From positions 1 to 8,576 of the forward strand of contig QMOC01000074.1 in assembly GCA_003648085.1 (NCBI GenBank): a DNA stretch of 8,576 nucleotides, written 5' to 3'. Each line of letters begins with the position of its first letter. Position 1 is the first letter of the stretch. A program made the position numbers and the translations under genes. Shown in pieces: positions 1 through 5,454 of the stretch. This stretch comes from Chloroflexota bacterium. Its GTDB lineage: Bacteria > Chloroflexota > Anaerolineae > B4-G1. The notes beneath the pieces were generated by a model, which was not told where the DNA came from, made no database searches, and saw only the letters and a list, made by a program, of their open reading frames with translations.

Positions 1-37
1 AAACCAAGAGCGCCCTCGCCCCTGGGGACGAGAGCGC
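1..37 (-). terminator. T-box-controlled intrinsic terminator
   Basis: Minus-strand GCGCTCTCGTCCCC (24-37) pairs with GGGGCGAGGGCGC (10-22), with one bulged base and one G-U pair, and is followed by a T-containing tail TCTTGGTTT at the window edge. It lies directly after the T-box core, so formation of the antiterminator with tRNA acceptor end would compete with it. The tail is only moderately T-rich. Confidence 0.85.
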
Positions 38-305
38 CTTAACTCCCGCGGTACCACCCCGCTTGGCTCCTGACGGAGCCCTCTCATTCCACCGACGGCA
101 CCCGTAGGTACGATCGGCTGCCCCGTTAACGCTGGGCCTGCGGAGCGGGCTACTTGCCGGACACCCGGTTTCACCCGTCGGCTCAGGAGCGAACTTCAGC
201 GGGTTTCGTTCGAGCGGGGCTCTCAGTCCACGACCCCACTTCCCTGGTGTCCCGAAGATCCCGCTTACTCCTCTCCGTCGCAGCCTTTCCGACCTTCAAT
301 TGTGG
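1..305 (-). ncRNA. T-box riboswitch leader, phenylalanine (UUC) specifier
   Basis: Read on the minus strand, this is a transcriptional T-box leader that senses uncharged tRNA and controls readthrough into the gene beyond the left edge. The conserved T-box core GGGTGGTACCGCG lies at 47-59. A stem III hairpin GGCTCC-GTCA-GGAGCC lies at 65-80. In stem I, AGCGGG (260-265) pairs with CCCGCT (198-203) and AGGAG (268-272) with CTCCT (185-189), enclosing the specifier loop GAAGTTCG. Its layout, GAA-N-codon-purine followed by a CTCCTGAGC-like strand, matches the known glyQS T-box specifier loop. The codon there is TTC (191-193), so the expected ligand is tRNA-Phe(GAA) and the regulated gene is probably pheS or pheST. 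The gene itself is outside the window, so this assignment is inference from the specifier. Confidence 0.95.
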
Positions 306-310
306 TCTAC

Positions 311-339
311 ATTATGCCGCAGAAGTCCCCTTTTGTCAA
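311..339 (-). promoter_or_regulatory. Sigma70-type promoter of the T-box leader
   Basis: A perfect -35 box TTGACA (334-339) and a -10 box CATAAT (311-316) are separated by 17 nt on the minus strand. The predicted transcript start near 304-305 lies just upstream of stem I of the T-box leader, which is the expected arrangement. Confidence 0.85.
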
Positions 340-391
340 GCCGCGCTGTGATGTTGCCCTAGGACGATGAAGGCTGGGACGGCGGTTTTAC

Positions 392-420
392 TTGTCCATC
401 ACTCTGGCAAGTGGTATACT
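392..420 (+). promoter_or_regulatory. Promoter with extended -10 for the gpm-like fragment
   Basis: TTGTCC (392-397) and TATACT (415-420) are 17 nt apart, and TG at 412-413 gives an extended -10 (TGgTATACT). The ATG at 428 is only 7 nt after the -10 box, so the transcript would start at or next to the start codon, meaning a leaderless mRNA. No Shine-Dalgarno sequence is seen. Confidence 0.7.
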
Positions 421-427
421 AACACCG

Positions 428-559
428 ATGACTGAACTTATCTTCATCCGCCACGGGCAAACCCACGCCAACGTTGCCGGTCGCTGGGAGGGGTGGAGCG
501 ACAGTGCGCTCACTCTCCTGGGCTTGGCGCAGGCCAGGGCGGTCGCTTGTCGGCTGGCA
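428..559 (+). pseudogene. Truncated histidine phosphatase / phosphoglycerate mutase-like gene
   Basis: The first ~44 codons encode a clear N-terminus of the histidine phosphatase (phosphoglycerate mutase-like) family. Residues 4-12 read LIFIRHGQT with the phospho-accepting His9 in the RHG motif, followed by a GRWEGWSDSALTLLG block (residues 18-32), typical of these enzymes. After about residue 44 the similarity stops. The frame stays open to the stop at 734-736, so a 102-aa product with an unrelated tail could be made, but family members have about 200 residues. The second catalytic Arg, the acid residue and the second His are missing, so it should be inactive. No C-terminal remainder is seen downstream. 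A palindromic element starts about 25 bp past the break, which suggests an insertion or deletion event. The promoter is intact, so decay may be recent. Confidence 0.82.
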
Positions 560-583
560 CCCAGGACTCTGGCGATTTTGCTC

Positions 584-642
584 GTAGTAACGACTTCAGT
601 CGTTCAAAGCGAGGTCAGAGCAACTGAAGTCGCCATTACGAC
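584..642. repeat. Palindromic intergenic element (REP-like) at the gpm break
   Basis: GTAGTAACGACTTCAGT (584-600) is the imperfect reverse complement of ACTGAAGTCGCCATTACGAC (623-642). Ten bases, CGACTTCAGT and ACTGAAGTCG, pair perfectly and the outer parts pair around a 3-base insertion. The left arm itself contains a smaller palindrome AACGACT-TC-AGTCGTT (589-604). It is too short to code for anything and resembles a REP or MITE-like repeat. No function is shown. Confidence 0.7.
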
Positions 643-738
643 TCCCATATCTTGCGGTTCATCGGCCGTCATACCGCAAATGTGGGGGGCTCCAAAATTC
701 GCCCGACTCCAGTCACCAAGTTCACGGGGGTGTTGACT

Positions 739-1338
739 GTGGCCAGGAAACACGGAGACCGCTTTCGCCTTCTGATCTACGAACGCATGTGGCAGCGCTG
801 GGCTTGGCCTTGCATTCTCATCGTGCCGGCTTCGGTCGTGTTATGGTGGTTCGCGCCTCGCGTCCCGATTATCCACGCGCCGTTCCGCCCGCTGGCCCTT
901 GTCCCCGCTCTCGTTTCCTTTGTCATCCTGGTCTACACCGGTCTGGCCCGACGGCTGGCCTGGGTGCAATGCAGACGAAATCACCTGCGCATCCAGACAC
1001 CTTTCTACCCCCTCGTCGTCTCATACAGCCGTATCAGGGGGGTACGTCCCAAACCCTTCGCCCGGGTCTTCGATCCGGCCAGAGAGAAAGCGGCCCGCCG
1101 ACGCTGGTTGCGCCCTTACTGGGGCAAGACCGTCCTGGTAGTGGAACTCTCAAAATATCCGTTCAGCAGAGCGTGGTTGCGTCTCTGGTTCAGCCCCTAC
1201 CTTCTGGCCCCCGACGTGACCGGCTTCGTCTTTCTGGTCGAGGATTGGATGGCGCTCTCCCGCCAATTGGACGAGTTCCGCAGCGCCTGGGTGATGCGCC
1301 GCGCCGAGCAACGGCGTAGGACAAGTGGGACAAGTTGA
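739..1338 (+). CDS. Small membrane protein with two transmembrane helices, unknown function
   Basis: The frame is open from ATG 652, but the first 29 codons look like intergenic sequence with no protein character. The GTG at 739 is preferred because it is preceded by GGGGGTG at about 8 nt; GTG 730 is an alternative. From GTG 739 the product has 199 aa. Residues 21-38 (rich in W, V, I, L) and 51-70 form two hydrophobic segments separated by a short loop, giving a membrane hairpin. After it comes a basic RRNHLRIQTPFYPLVVSYS-like stretch that suggests a beta-rich cytoplasmic domain, similar in layout to bacterial PH-like (bPH2/YdbS-type) membrane proteins; this is a guess from layout only. The last residues and the stop codon lie inside an inverted repeat shared with the end of sbcC, so the C-terminus may have been altered by that element. 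Confidence 0.68.
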   Translation: MARKHGDRFRLLIYERMWQRWAWPCILIVPASVVLWWFAPRVPIIHAPFRPLALVPALVSFVILVYTGLARRLAWVQCRRNHLRIQTPFYPLVVSYSRIRGVRPKPFARVFDPAREKAARRRWLRPYWGKTVLVVELSKYPFSRAWLRLWFSPYLLAPDVTGFVFLVEDWMALSRQLDEFRSAWVMRRAEQRRRTSGTS

Positions 1339-1368
1339 CAACTTTGGGACAAGTTGTCAACTTGTCCC
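1327..1368. terminator. Perfect hairpin between convergent genes (possible bidirectional terminator)
   Basis: GGGACAAGTTGACAACTT (1327-1344) is exactly complementary to 1351-1368, with a 6-nt loop. An alternative near-perfect 23-nt palindrome is at 1346-1368. The stop codon TGA of the plus-strand membrane protein (1336-1338) is inside the left arm, and the sbcC stop TAG (1370-1368) touches the right arm. There is no T-tract on either side, so termination would be atypical. GGGACAAGT occurs twice in full (1327, 1346) and once partly (1319), so it may also be a mobile repeat. Confidence 0.6.
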
Positions 1369-3911
1369 TACACTACCTTTACTGCTGAGCCCTCTGGTGT
1401 CTTGGTCACCTCGATGCGTGCCGGGAATGCATCCTTCAACTCGTCAATGTGCGTGATGACCAGCACACGCGCAAAGTCGTCTTGAATGGCATTGATAGCC
1501 TCGACCAGCCGTTCTCGACCCTGCGCATCTTGCGTGCCAAATCCCTCGTCAATCACCAAGGTCTGCAACTGCGCCCCTGCCCGCCGCGCCAGGAGTTTTG
1601 AGAGCGCGACGCGGATGGCGAAGTTGACGCGGAATTGCTCGCCTCCAGAGTAGTTTTCATAGGGCCGCGTCCCTAGTTCATCGGCAATCTTGATCTCCAG
1701 CGTCTCTCGCACCTCGCCCGCCAGCGTCTCCCGCTGCGTATCGAAGCGCACGTGCATACGACCACCGGTCATGCGCGCCAGAAGCCGGTTGGCCTCGGCC
1801 TCGATCTCCGGCACTGCCGCTTCGATGATCATCGCCGGCACGCCTTTGACGCTAAAGGCAGCCTTCAGTTCCTCGTAGATGGACTGTTCGGCGGCCAATT
1901 CATCCCGCCGCTTGAGTTTGTCCGCTCGTTGTCTCTCAAGGGCCTTGCACGCCTCCAGCCGCTGCTGGGCTGCACCTAAGCGCTGGCGGGCAGCGGCCTC
2001 CTCACCGCGCACCCGCTGCAACTCCGCCTCGATCGCCGGTGCACCCTTCAGCTGCTCCCGCAGTTCACCGGCTTTCTGTTCTAACTCCCTCCGGCGGGCC
2101 TGCTCAGCCTCAATTTGCTTCTGCCATCGCTGTTCGGCCTTTTCCAGCCGCTTGAGCGCTGCTTGCTCCTCGCCTACACTCGTCTGCGCGGCGCTCAACC
2201 GTGCCTTCCGCTCGGCAAAGACCTGCCCCTCGGACACCGCCCGCCGCGCGGCTTCGTGGGCCACCGCATCGTAGCCCAGTTCCTCCGCCTGCGCCAACAC
2301 TTGCGCCAGTTCGGCCCGCACCTGGGGGGCATAATCCTCTGCAGTCAGTCGCTGTTCCACCGCAGCCAGTTCCGCCTGGGCGGTCTCCAGCGCCTCGACC
2401 GCCTGCCGTCCTTGCTCAATCCGTTCGGCCAGCGCCGCCTTCTGCCTCTGTAACGCCGGCAGGTCACGCAGCAGCCGGTCGCTTGCGGCGATCTGCTGCT
2501 CCAGCGCCCGTGCTCGTTCGGCCAATGACTTGGCCGTCGCCTGATTTACGCGGTATGCATCCCCCCTGGCCTGACCCTCGATCTGGAACTGATCCAACAA
2601 TCGCAGCCTGTGATCGTCGGTTAGGGGCTGCTCACAAAGGGGGCACTCGGCTCCTGCCCGCTCCAAGAGCGTGATTTTCTCCTTGATTGCATCCATCTCC
2701 ACCCGCAGCGCCTCGTTGCGAGCCCGCAACTCTGCCCGCTCCTCAGCAATATGCGCCAGGTCTGCCCGCGCAGCCTCCCGGCTCTCCGATAACTGCGCCA
2801 GGTGAGCCAGTTGTGCCTGCACCTCGTCATATTCGGCCAGGAGCGTCTCATCGGGCAGGCGGCGCTTCAGTTCGGCGATGCGCTGTGCGATGACCTCCCG
2901 CTCCACCTCAAGCCGATGTCGAGCCTCCGATAACTGCGCCTCCAGAATCGTGCGGCGCTCGTTCAGTTCCACCGACTGACGCAGTTTGGCCCCCAGCGCC
3001 TGCTCTTGTTTGACCGCCTGCCGGTAGGCCGCGTACCCGGCCTCGATTTCGTCGGCCCGGGCCAGCAGATCTTCGTACTCGGCCAGCCGCCTCTCCCGCA
3101 CAACCCGTTCCTCAGAGAGCGCACGCAATTCCCGCTCTGCCTGAGCGATGCGTGCGGTCAATTCGGTAATCTGCGCCTCAACGTGCCGGAGTTCCGCTCG
3201 CGTCGCCTCTATCCGTTGATAGGCTGCCTGGGCTTCCTGAAGCGCCGCGCTCAGTTCGATCACCACCGCCTGGGCTGTCTGGAGTTCCGCCTCGTACTCG
3301 GCTCTCCGGGCCAGTTCGGCCTCGATCTCCCGCAGGCGCACTTCGATCATCTCCATCTCGGATCGGATGGCCCGCAGCCGTTCTTTAGCCCGCTCCTCAT
3401 AGACCGTCCAGCGGTCGAGCCCCAGGATGTCTCCCAGCACACGCTTCCGTTCGGCGGGGGTCTTGACGGTGAACTCGTCGGCGCGGCCCTGGCGGAGGAA
3501 GGCCGAGTTGATGAAGGTTTCGTAGTCAAGCCGAAGAAGGCGCTCGATCTTCGCCTGGGTGGCCCGCACACCGCTCTCGGCGATAGAACGCCAACGTCCG
3601 CCGCCTTGGACCTGGAACTCAAGCAACGTACTACCACGCTTGCCGGCCTTGCGTCGGCGCAGCGCACGATAGGTCTGCCCCCCCAGAGCGAACGTGAACT
3701 CGACCGCCATCTCGTCCTCGCCCATGCGGATCAATTCGTCGTCCCGTCTGGCCCGTGATCTGCCCCACAGCACCCAGGTGATGGCGTCCAGGAGCGCCGA
3801 CTTGCCCGCGCCGTTTTCGCCGGCCAGGCATGCGACGTGGATGCCAGCGAAGTCTAAATTCACCTGGCGGTAGCACATGAAGTTGGTGAGGGAAAGGGTT
3901 TGGGGAATCAC
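1368..3911 (-). CDS. sbcC: SbcC/Rad50-type SMC-like ATPase, nuclease subunit
   Basis: This 847-aa protein is the ATPase of the SbcCD/Mre11-Rad50 type DNA end-processing complex. Walker A GENGAGKS is at residues 31-38. Long Ala/Glu/Arg-rich coiled coils fill roughly 180-700. A CPLC zinc hook is at 423-426, almost exactly in the middle, as expected for dimerising Rad50 arms. The ABC signature SGGEQ is at 755-759, Walker B ends in D788-E789, and the H-loop His is 821. All ATPase motifs are intact. The size is close to archaeal Rad50 (about 880) and below E. coli SbcC (1048). The start is placed at GTG 3911 because it overlaps, as GTGA, the stop of a small upstream ORF that has a good ribosome-binding site; the in-frame extension to 4073 adds 54 residues lacking protein character. 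No sbcD lies next to it in the window, so the nuclease partner must be elsewhere. Confidence 0.93.
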   Translation of the reverse strand: MIPQTLSLTNFMCYRQVNLDFAGIHVACLAGENGAGKSALLDAITWVLWGRSRARRDDELIRMGEDEMAVEFTFALGGQTYRALRRRKAGKRGSTLLEFQVQGGGRWRSIAESGVRATQAKIERLLRLDYETFINSAFLRQGRADEFTVKTPAERKRVLGDILGLDRWTVYEERAKERLRAIRSEMEMIEVRLREIEAELARRAEYEAELQTAQAVVIELSAALQEAQAAYQRIEATRAELRHVEAQITELTARIAQAERELRALSEERVVRERRLAEYEDLLARADEIEAGYAAYRQAVKQEQALGAKLRQSVELNERRTILEAQLSEARHRLEVEREVIAQRIAELKRRLPDETLLAEYDEVQAQLAHLAQLSESREAARADLAHIAEERAELRARNEALRVEMDAIKEKITLLERAGAECPLCEQPLTDDHRLRLLDQFQIEGQARGDAYRVNQATAKSLAERARALEQQIAASDRLLRDLPALQRQKAALAERIEQGRQAVEALETAQAELAAVEQRLTAEDYAPQVRAELAQVLAQAEELGYDAVAHEAARRAVSEGQVFAERKARLSAAQTSVGEEQAALKRLEKAEQRWQKQIEAEQARRRELEQKAGELREQLKGAPAIEAELQRVRGEEAAARQRLGAAQQRLEACKALERQRADKLKRRDELAAEQSIYEELKAAFSVKGVPAMIIEAAVPEIEAEANRLLARMTGGRMHVRFDTQRETLAGEVRETLEIKIADELGTRPYENYSGGEQFRVNFAIRVALSKLLARRAGAQLQTLVIDEGFGTQDAQGRERLVEAINAIQDDFARVLVITHIDELKDAFPARIEVTKTPEGSAVKVV

Positions 3912-4024
3912 TTCAACACACAACGCACCATGCGCCGCACAACGGCGACGATCAGCGCCTCCAACTGGCTTGTGGTAAGTTGAACGACCGCTTGATCTGG
4001 TAATAGGGCCACAATCTCGCTCAC
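3908..4024 (-). CDS. 38-aa ORF overlapping the start of sbcC (hypothetical, possibly leader)
   Basis: A GTG start at 4022-4024 is preceded by AGGAGA at about 6-7 nt. The ORF encodes MSEIVALLPDQ..., with an amphipathic LTTSQLEALIVAVVRRMV helix-like stretch, and ends with TGA at 3908-3910. That stop overlaps the GTG start of sbcC in a GTGA junction, so sbcC translation is probably coupled to it. It lies in a different frame from sbcC. I do not recognise a family. It could be a genuine small protein, the end of a lost gene, or simply a translated leader. It occupies the place where sbcD is often found. Confidence 0.6.
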   Translation of the reverse strand: MSEIVALLPDQAVVQLTTSQLEALIVAVVRRMVRCVLK

Positions 4025-4053
4025 GGAAAGTCTCCTGTCGTTCTAACATACAT

Positions 4054-4083
4054 ACTATACCACGAAGTGTCATGTTATACCAA
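4054..4083 (-). promoter_or_regulatory. Candidate promoter of the small ORF-sbcC unit
   Basis: On the minus strand TTGGTA (4078-4083) and TATAGT (4054-4059) are 18 nt apart. The predicted start is about 20 nt upstream of the GTG at 4024, leaving room for the AGGAGA site. A second, shifted -10 option (TATGTT) with ATGACA 17 nt upstream is also present. Confidence 0.55.
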
Positions 4084-4169
4084 TGCCGCCACCTTTTTTC
4101 TTAGCACCCCAATGTGGGACTGATTCACAGGTCGAAAAAGTGCCAAAAACAGGCCGGTTGTTAAGAAGT

Positions 4170-4198
4170 TTGTTTAGAAGTCTATGCTATTCTATTAT
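4170..4198 (+). promoter_or_regulatory. Candidate promoter of the small peptide genes
   Basis: TTGTTT (4170-4175) and TATTAT (4193-4198) are 17 nt apart in an AT-rich stretch (about 4160-4215) that stands out from the GC-rich surroundings. The predicted start near 4205 leaves a leader of about 25 nt with the ribosome-binding site AAGGAGG at 4217-4223. It is divergent from the sbcC promoter, about 87 bp away. Confidence 0.6.
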
Positions 4199-4229
4199 CA
4201 AATTTGACATTTTGTTAAGGAGGATAACG

Positions 4230-4424
4230 GTGGAGAACAAACGCGGTAAGGTGACCCTAGTGCTGATGACCCTGGTGCTGTTATTGGTATTGGCCCTCGG
4301 CCCCGTGGCCCCTGGTCTGGGTGCGCGGATGGCGGAACCCAGGGGCGGTACGGTGGAGATGTGGGACGGGCTGCACGGCCTGTTGGCAGATCCAAGTGCT
4401 GGTGCCGGTAGTGGTGGGGGGTAA
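4230..4424 (+). CDS. 64-aa small peptide with signal-peptide-like N-terminus
   Basis: The start is GTG 4230, placed by a strong AAGGAGG site 6 nt upstream; the open frame to 4083 has no such site. The product begins with a basic MENKRGK n-region, a long hydrophobic segment (residues 8-24, rich in L and V) and a PVAPGLGA region that could be a signal peptidase site. It is then either secreted or anchored by one helix. The mature part of about 30 residues includes EMWDGLHGLLADP and ends in a Gly/Ser/Ala-rich tail (SAGAGSGGG). The next gene starts 3 nt after its stop, so the two form an operon. No family is recognised. The strong ribosome site and signal-like layout argue for a real gene, perhaps a secreted peptide or a partner of the following RiPP-like precursor. 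Confidence 0.65.
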   Translation: MENKRGKVTLVLMTLVLLLVLALGPVAPGLGARMAEPRGGTVEMWDGLHGLLADPSAGAGSGGG

Positions 4425-4427
4425 ACT

Positions 4428-4643
4428 ATGCCCACACGTGGGATTGATGAGTTGGTCTGGATGGCGCTCACCGATTCCGCCTTCCGTGAGCAGTTGCTTA
4501 ACGGCCATCGCCGCGAGGTACTGGCTTCCCTCAGCCTCACGGAAATGGAGCAACAGGCCGTGATGGCGGTTAAGGCTGACACGCTGGAGGACTTCGCCGG
4601 AGCGCTCTGCCGGCCGGCATTCAGCATGGTAGCCTGTCTCTAG
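4428..4643 (+). CDS. 71-aa RiPP-precursor-like peptide (Franean1_4349/Nif11-like leader)
   Basis: Residues 7-60 follow the layout of leader regions in Franean1_4349-type and Nif11-like RiPP precursors: an initial helix with LTDSAFREQLL (14-24), a middle REVLASLSLTEMEQQAV stretch (29-45), and a helix with DTLEDFAGAL (51-60). The short C-terminus CRPAFSMVACL (61-71) holds the only two cysteines, C61 and C70, and would be the core region. The ATG at 4428 follows a run of G residues at about 7 nt and sits 3 nt after the preceding stop. No modifying enzyme, transporter or protease is visible within the window, so it may be an orphan precursor or have lost its partners. The family match is from recalled sequence pattern, not a database search; it could also be an unrelated small helical protein. 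Confidence 0.6.
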   Translation: MPTRGIDELVWMALTDSAFREQLLNGHRREVLASLSLTEMEQQAVMAVKADTLEDFAGALCRPAFSMVACL

Positions 4644-4670
4644 GCCTCACAATACGGCCGGTCATGGGTG

Positions 4671-4748
4671 TGGCTAAAATCAGTGGGACGTCCGGCTTCA
4701 GCCGGAAAAGCCCCGCCTCCGGCCTTTTCTTCCCACGAATTTTAGCCA
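4671..4748. repeat. Inverted-repeat element, copy A (MITE/REP-like)
   Basis: Ten-base terminal inverted repeats TGGCTAAAAT (4671-4680) and ATTTTAGCCA (4739-4748) enclose 58 bp. Inside, CCGGCT-TC-AGCCGG (4692-4705) is a tight palindrome and AAAAG (4706-4710) faces CTTTT (4724-4728). Its left half closely matches copy B at 5455-5542 over about 40 bp. It starts 27 bp after the stop of the RiPP-like gene, where it could act as a transcript end. The octamer CCGGTCAT occurs on both sides (4658-4665 and 4755-4762), though not directly at the ends. Confidence 0.8.
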
Positions 4749-4794
4749 GACTCTCCGGTCATCACCTGGCTGTTGTAATATTGCTCTGTATGGT

Positions 4795-4825
4795 CACATC
4801 CTCCGCTCAAGCGAGTTAGGATGTG
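4795..4825. other. Stem-loop upstream of the three-ORF chain
   Basis: CACATCCT (4795-4802) pairs with AGGATGTG (4818-4825), and an inner CGCT-CA-AGCG (4804-4813) can continue the stem. There is no T-tract. It lies 110 bp before the first of the three overlapping small ORFs, in an otherwise featureless stretch (4749-4934), where it might be a leader structure or an operator. Function unknown. Confidence 0.4.
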
Positions 4826-4934
4826 TCACGGCCAGGCAACGACCTCTGCCTCTTGCTCGAAGAGGGTCGGGGATTGAGGTTATACGCCCCGGCTGTTCAT
4901 TGACGAATGTTGGAGCAAGAGGGAGGGGTTGTGC

Positions 4935-5069
4935 GTGCCTGGTATTAAGTCTATGCGGGCGGATGCTCCCTCTACCTCTGAGGAATTGGCCGCCGGGTGT
5001 CCCCAGGCCGATTGGGTCCGGAGGCCAGGAGGGCGATGCAGGGCGGGTTTGAAGGAAAGAGTGAAGTGA
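4935..5069 (+). CDS. Hypothetical 44-aa ORF, first of an overlapping three-ORF chain
   Basis: GTG 4935 is preceded by GGAGGGG at 6 nt; ATG 4953 is an alternative. The frame is open from 4878. The product includes TSEELAAGCPQADWVRRPGG and two cysteines (residues 22 and 35), and ends KERVK. Its TGA (5067-5069) overlaps the GTG start of the next ORF as GTGA. I recognise no family, and it is short enough to be a chance frame. The ribosome site and the precise overlap with the next ORF are the only support. No clear promoter was found upstream. Confidence 0.38.
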   Translation: MPGIKSMRADAPSTSEELAAGCPQADWVRRPGGRCRAGLKERVK

Positions 5070-5176
5070 ACAATATTGGAGATTCTGTTGCCGTCGTGGT
5101 GTGGACATCCGGAGAACCGCTGATCGTGCCTGATGCTCGCACTGGTTCCTACCGCTGTGTGGAGGTGGCACAATGA
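5066..5176 (+). CDS. Hypothetical 36-aa ORF, second of the overlapping chain
   Basis: GTG 5066 follows AAGGAAAG at about 9 nt and overlaps the preceding stop. ATG 5036 is an in-frame alternative, giving 46 aa with an AGGAGG site that is very close (3 nt). The product has a VAVVVWTSGEPLIVPD stretch that looks like beta strands, then ends in CVEVAQ. The stop TGA (5174-5176) overlaps the ATG of the next gene as ATGA, so the next gene is probably translated by coupling. No family recognised. Confidence 0.45.
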   Translation: MNNIGDSVAVVVWTSGEPLIVPDARTGSYRCVEVAQ

Positions 5177-5433
5177 GCATCGCCATACCCGCCGTTGAAA
5201 GAGCGCAGATTATAAGCAAGGAAAGTGTCGAATCACTCGTCGAGGCTTTGTTCTCCCTAGATGAGCCCTGGCGGGGGCGCTTTCTAACCTTGGTGGCTAA
5301 GCAGGCCACGAGGTGGAAGTGGGATGGACAACGGCCAGGATGGGAGGAGATGGTAGCCTGGTTGAGTACCGACCCGTGCTTGTACCGGGAAGTGGCGCTG
5401 CTGCTGGATGCGTGGCGGAGACCGGCGAGATGA
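5173..5433 (+). CDS. Hypothetical 86-aa small protein, third of the overlapping chain
   Basis: ATG 5173 follows GGAGGTGG (5161-5168) at about 4 nt and overlaps the upstream stop by ATGA. The protein is predicted to be soluble and mostly helical, with no transmembrane segment. Tryptophans are frequent: EPWRGRFLTLVAK (about residues 30-42), ATRWKWDGQRPGWEEMVAWL (about 44-63), then DPCLYREVALLLDAWRRP near the end. The composition and consistent helical pattern indicate a real protein. I recall similar uncharacterised small proteins in Chloroflexota, but cannot name the family. Copy B of the inverted-repeat element begins about 21 bp after its stop, so the chain is bracketed by the two copies. 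Confidence 0.62.
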   Translation: MSIAIPAVERAQIISKESVESLVEALFSLDEPWRGRFLTLVAKQATRWKWDGQRPGWEEMVAWLSTDPCLYREVALLLDAWRRPAR

Positions 5434-5454
5434 CCGATCCCAATCATTGGGGTG

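Noticed and set aside
154..351. 65-codon plus-strand open frame
   Set aside because: It lies antisense to the T-box leader and its promoter, which explain this stretch.
652..738. Extension of the membrane protein to ATG 652
   Set aside because: The first 29 residues look like translated intergenic sequence next to the palindromic element; GTG 739 has a nearby G-rich ribosome site.
3006..3758. 250-codon plus-strand open frame inside sbcC
   Set aside because: Antisense shadow of a GC-rich coiled-coil gene; the product has no recognisable domain and sbcC is intact.
3912..4073. N-terminal extension of SbcC to ATG 4073 (901 aa)
   Set aside because: The added 54 residues have no protein character and lie over a small ORF with a good ribosome site that ends in a GTGA overlap at GTG 3911.
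4204..4209. TTGACA as a -35 box before the peptide genes
   Set aside because: It lies only about 20 nt before the GTG and overlaps the likely leader; no -10 fits downstream. TTGTTT/TATTAT upstream gives proper spacing.
4658..4762. CCGGTCAT direct repeats as target-site duplication of copy A
   Set aside because: They are 5-6 bp away from the inverted-repeat ends and copy B has no matching pair, so chance is as likely.
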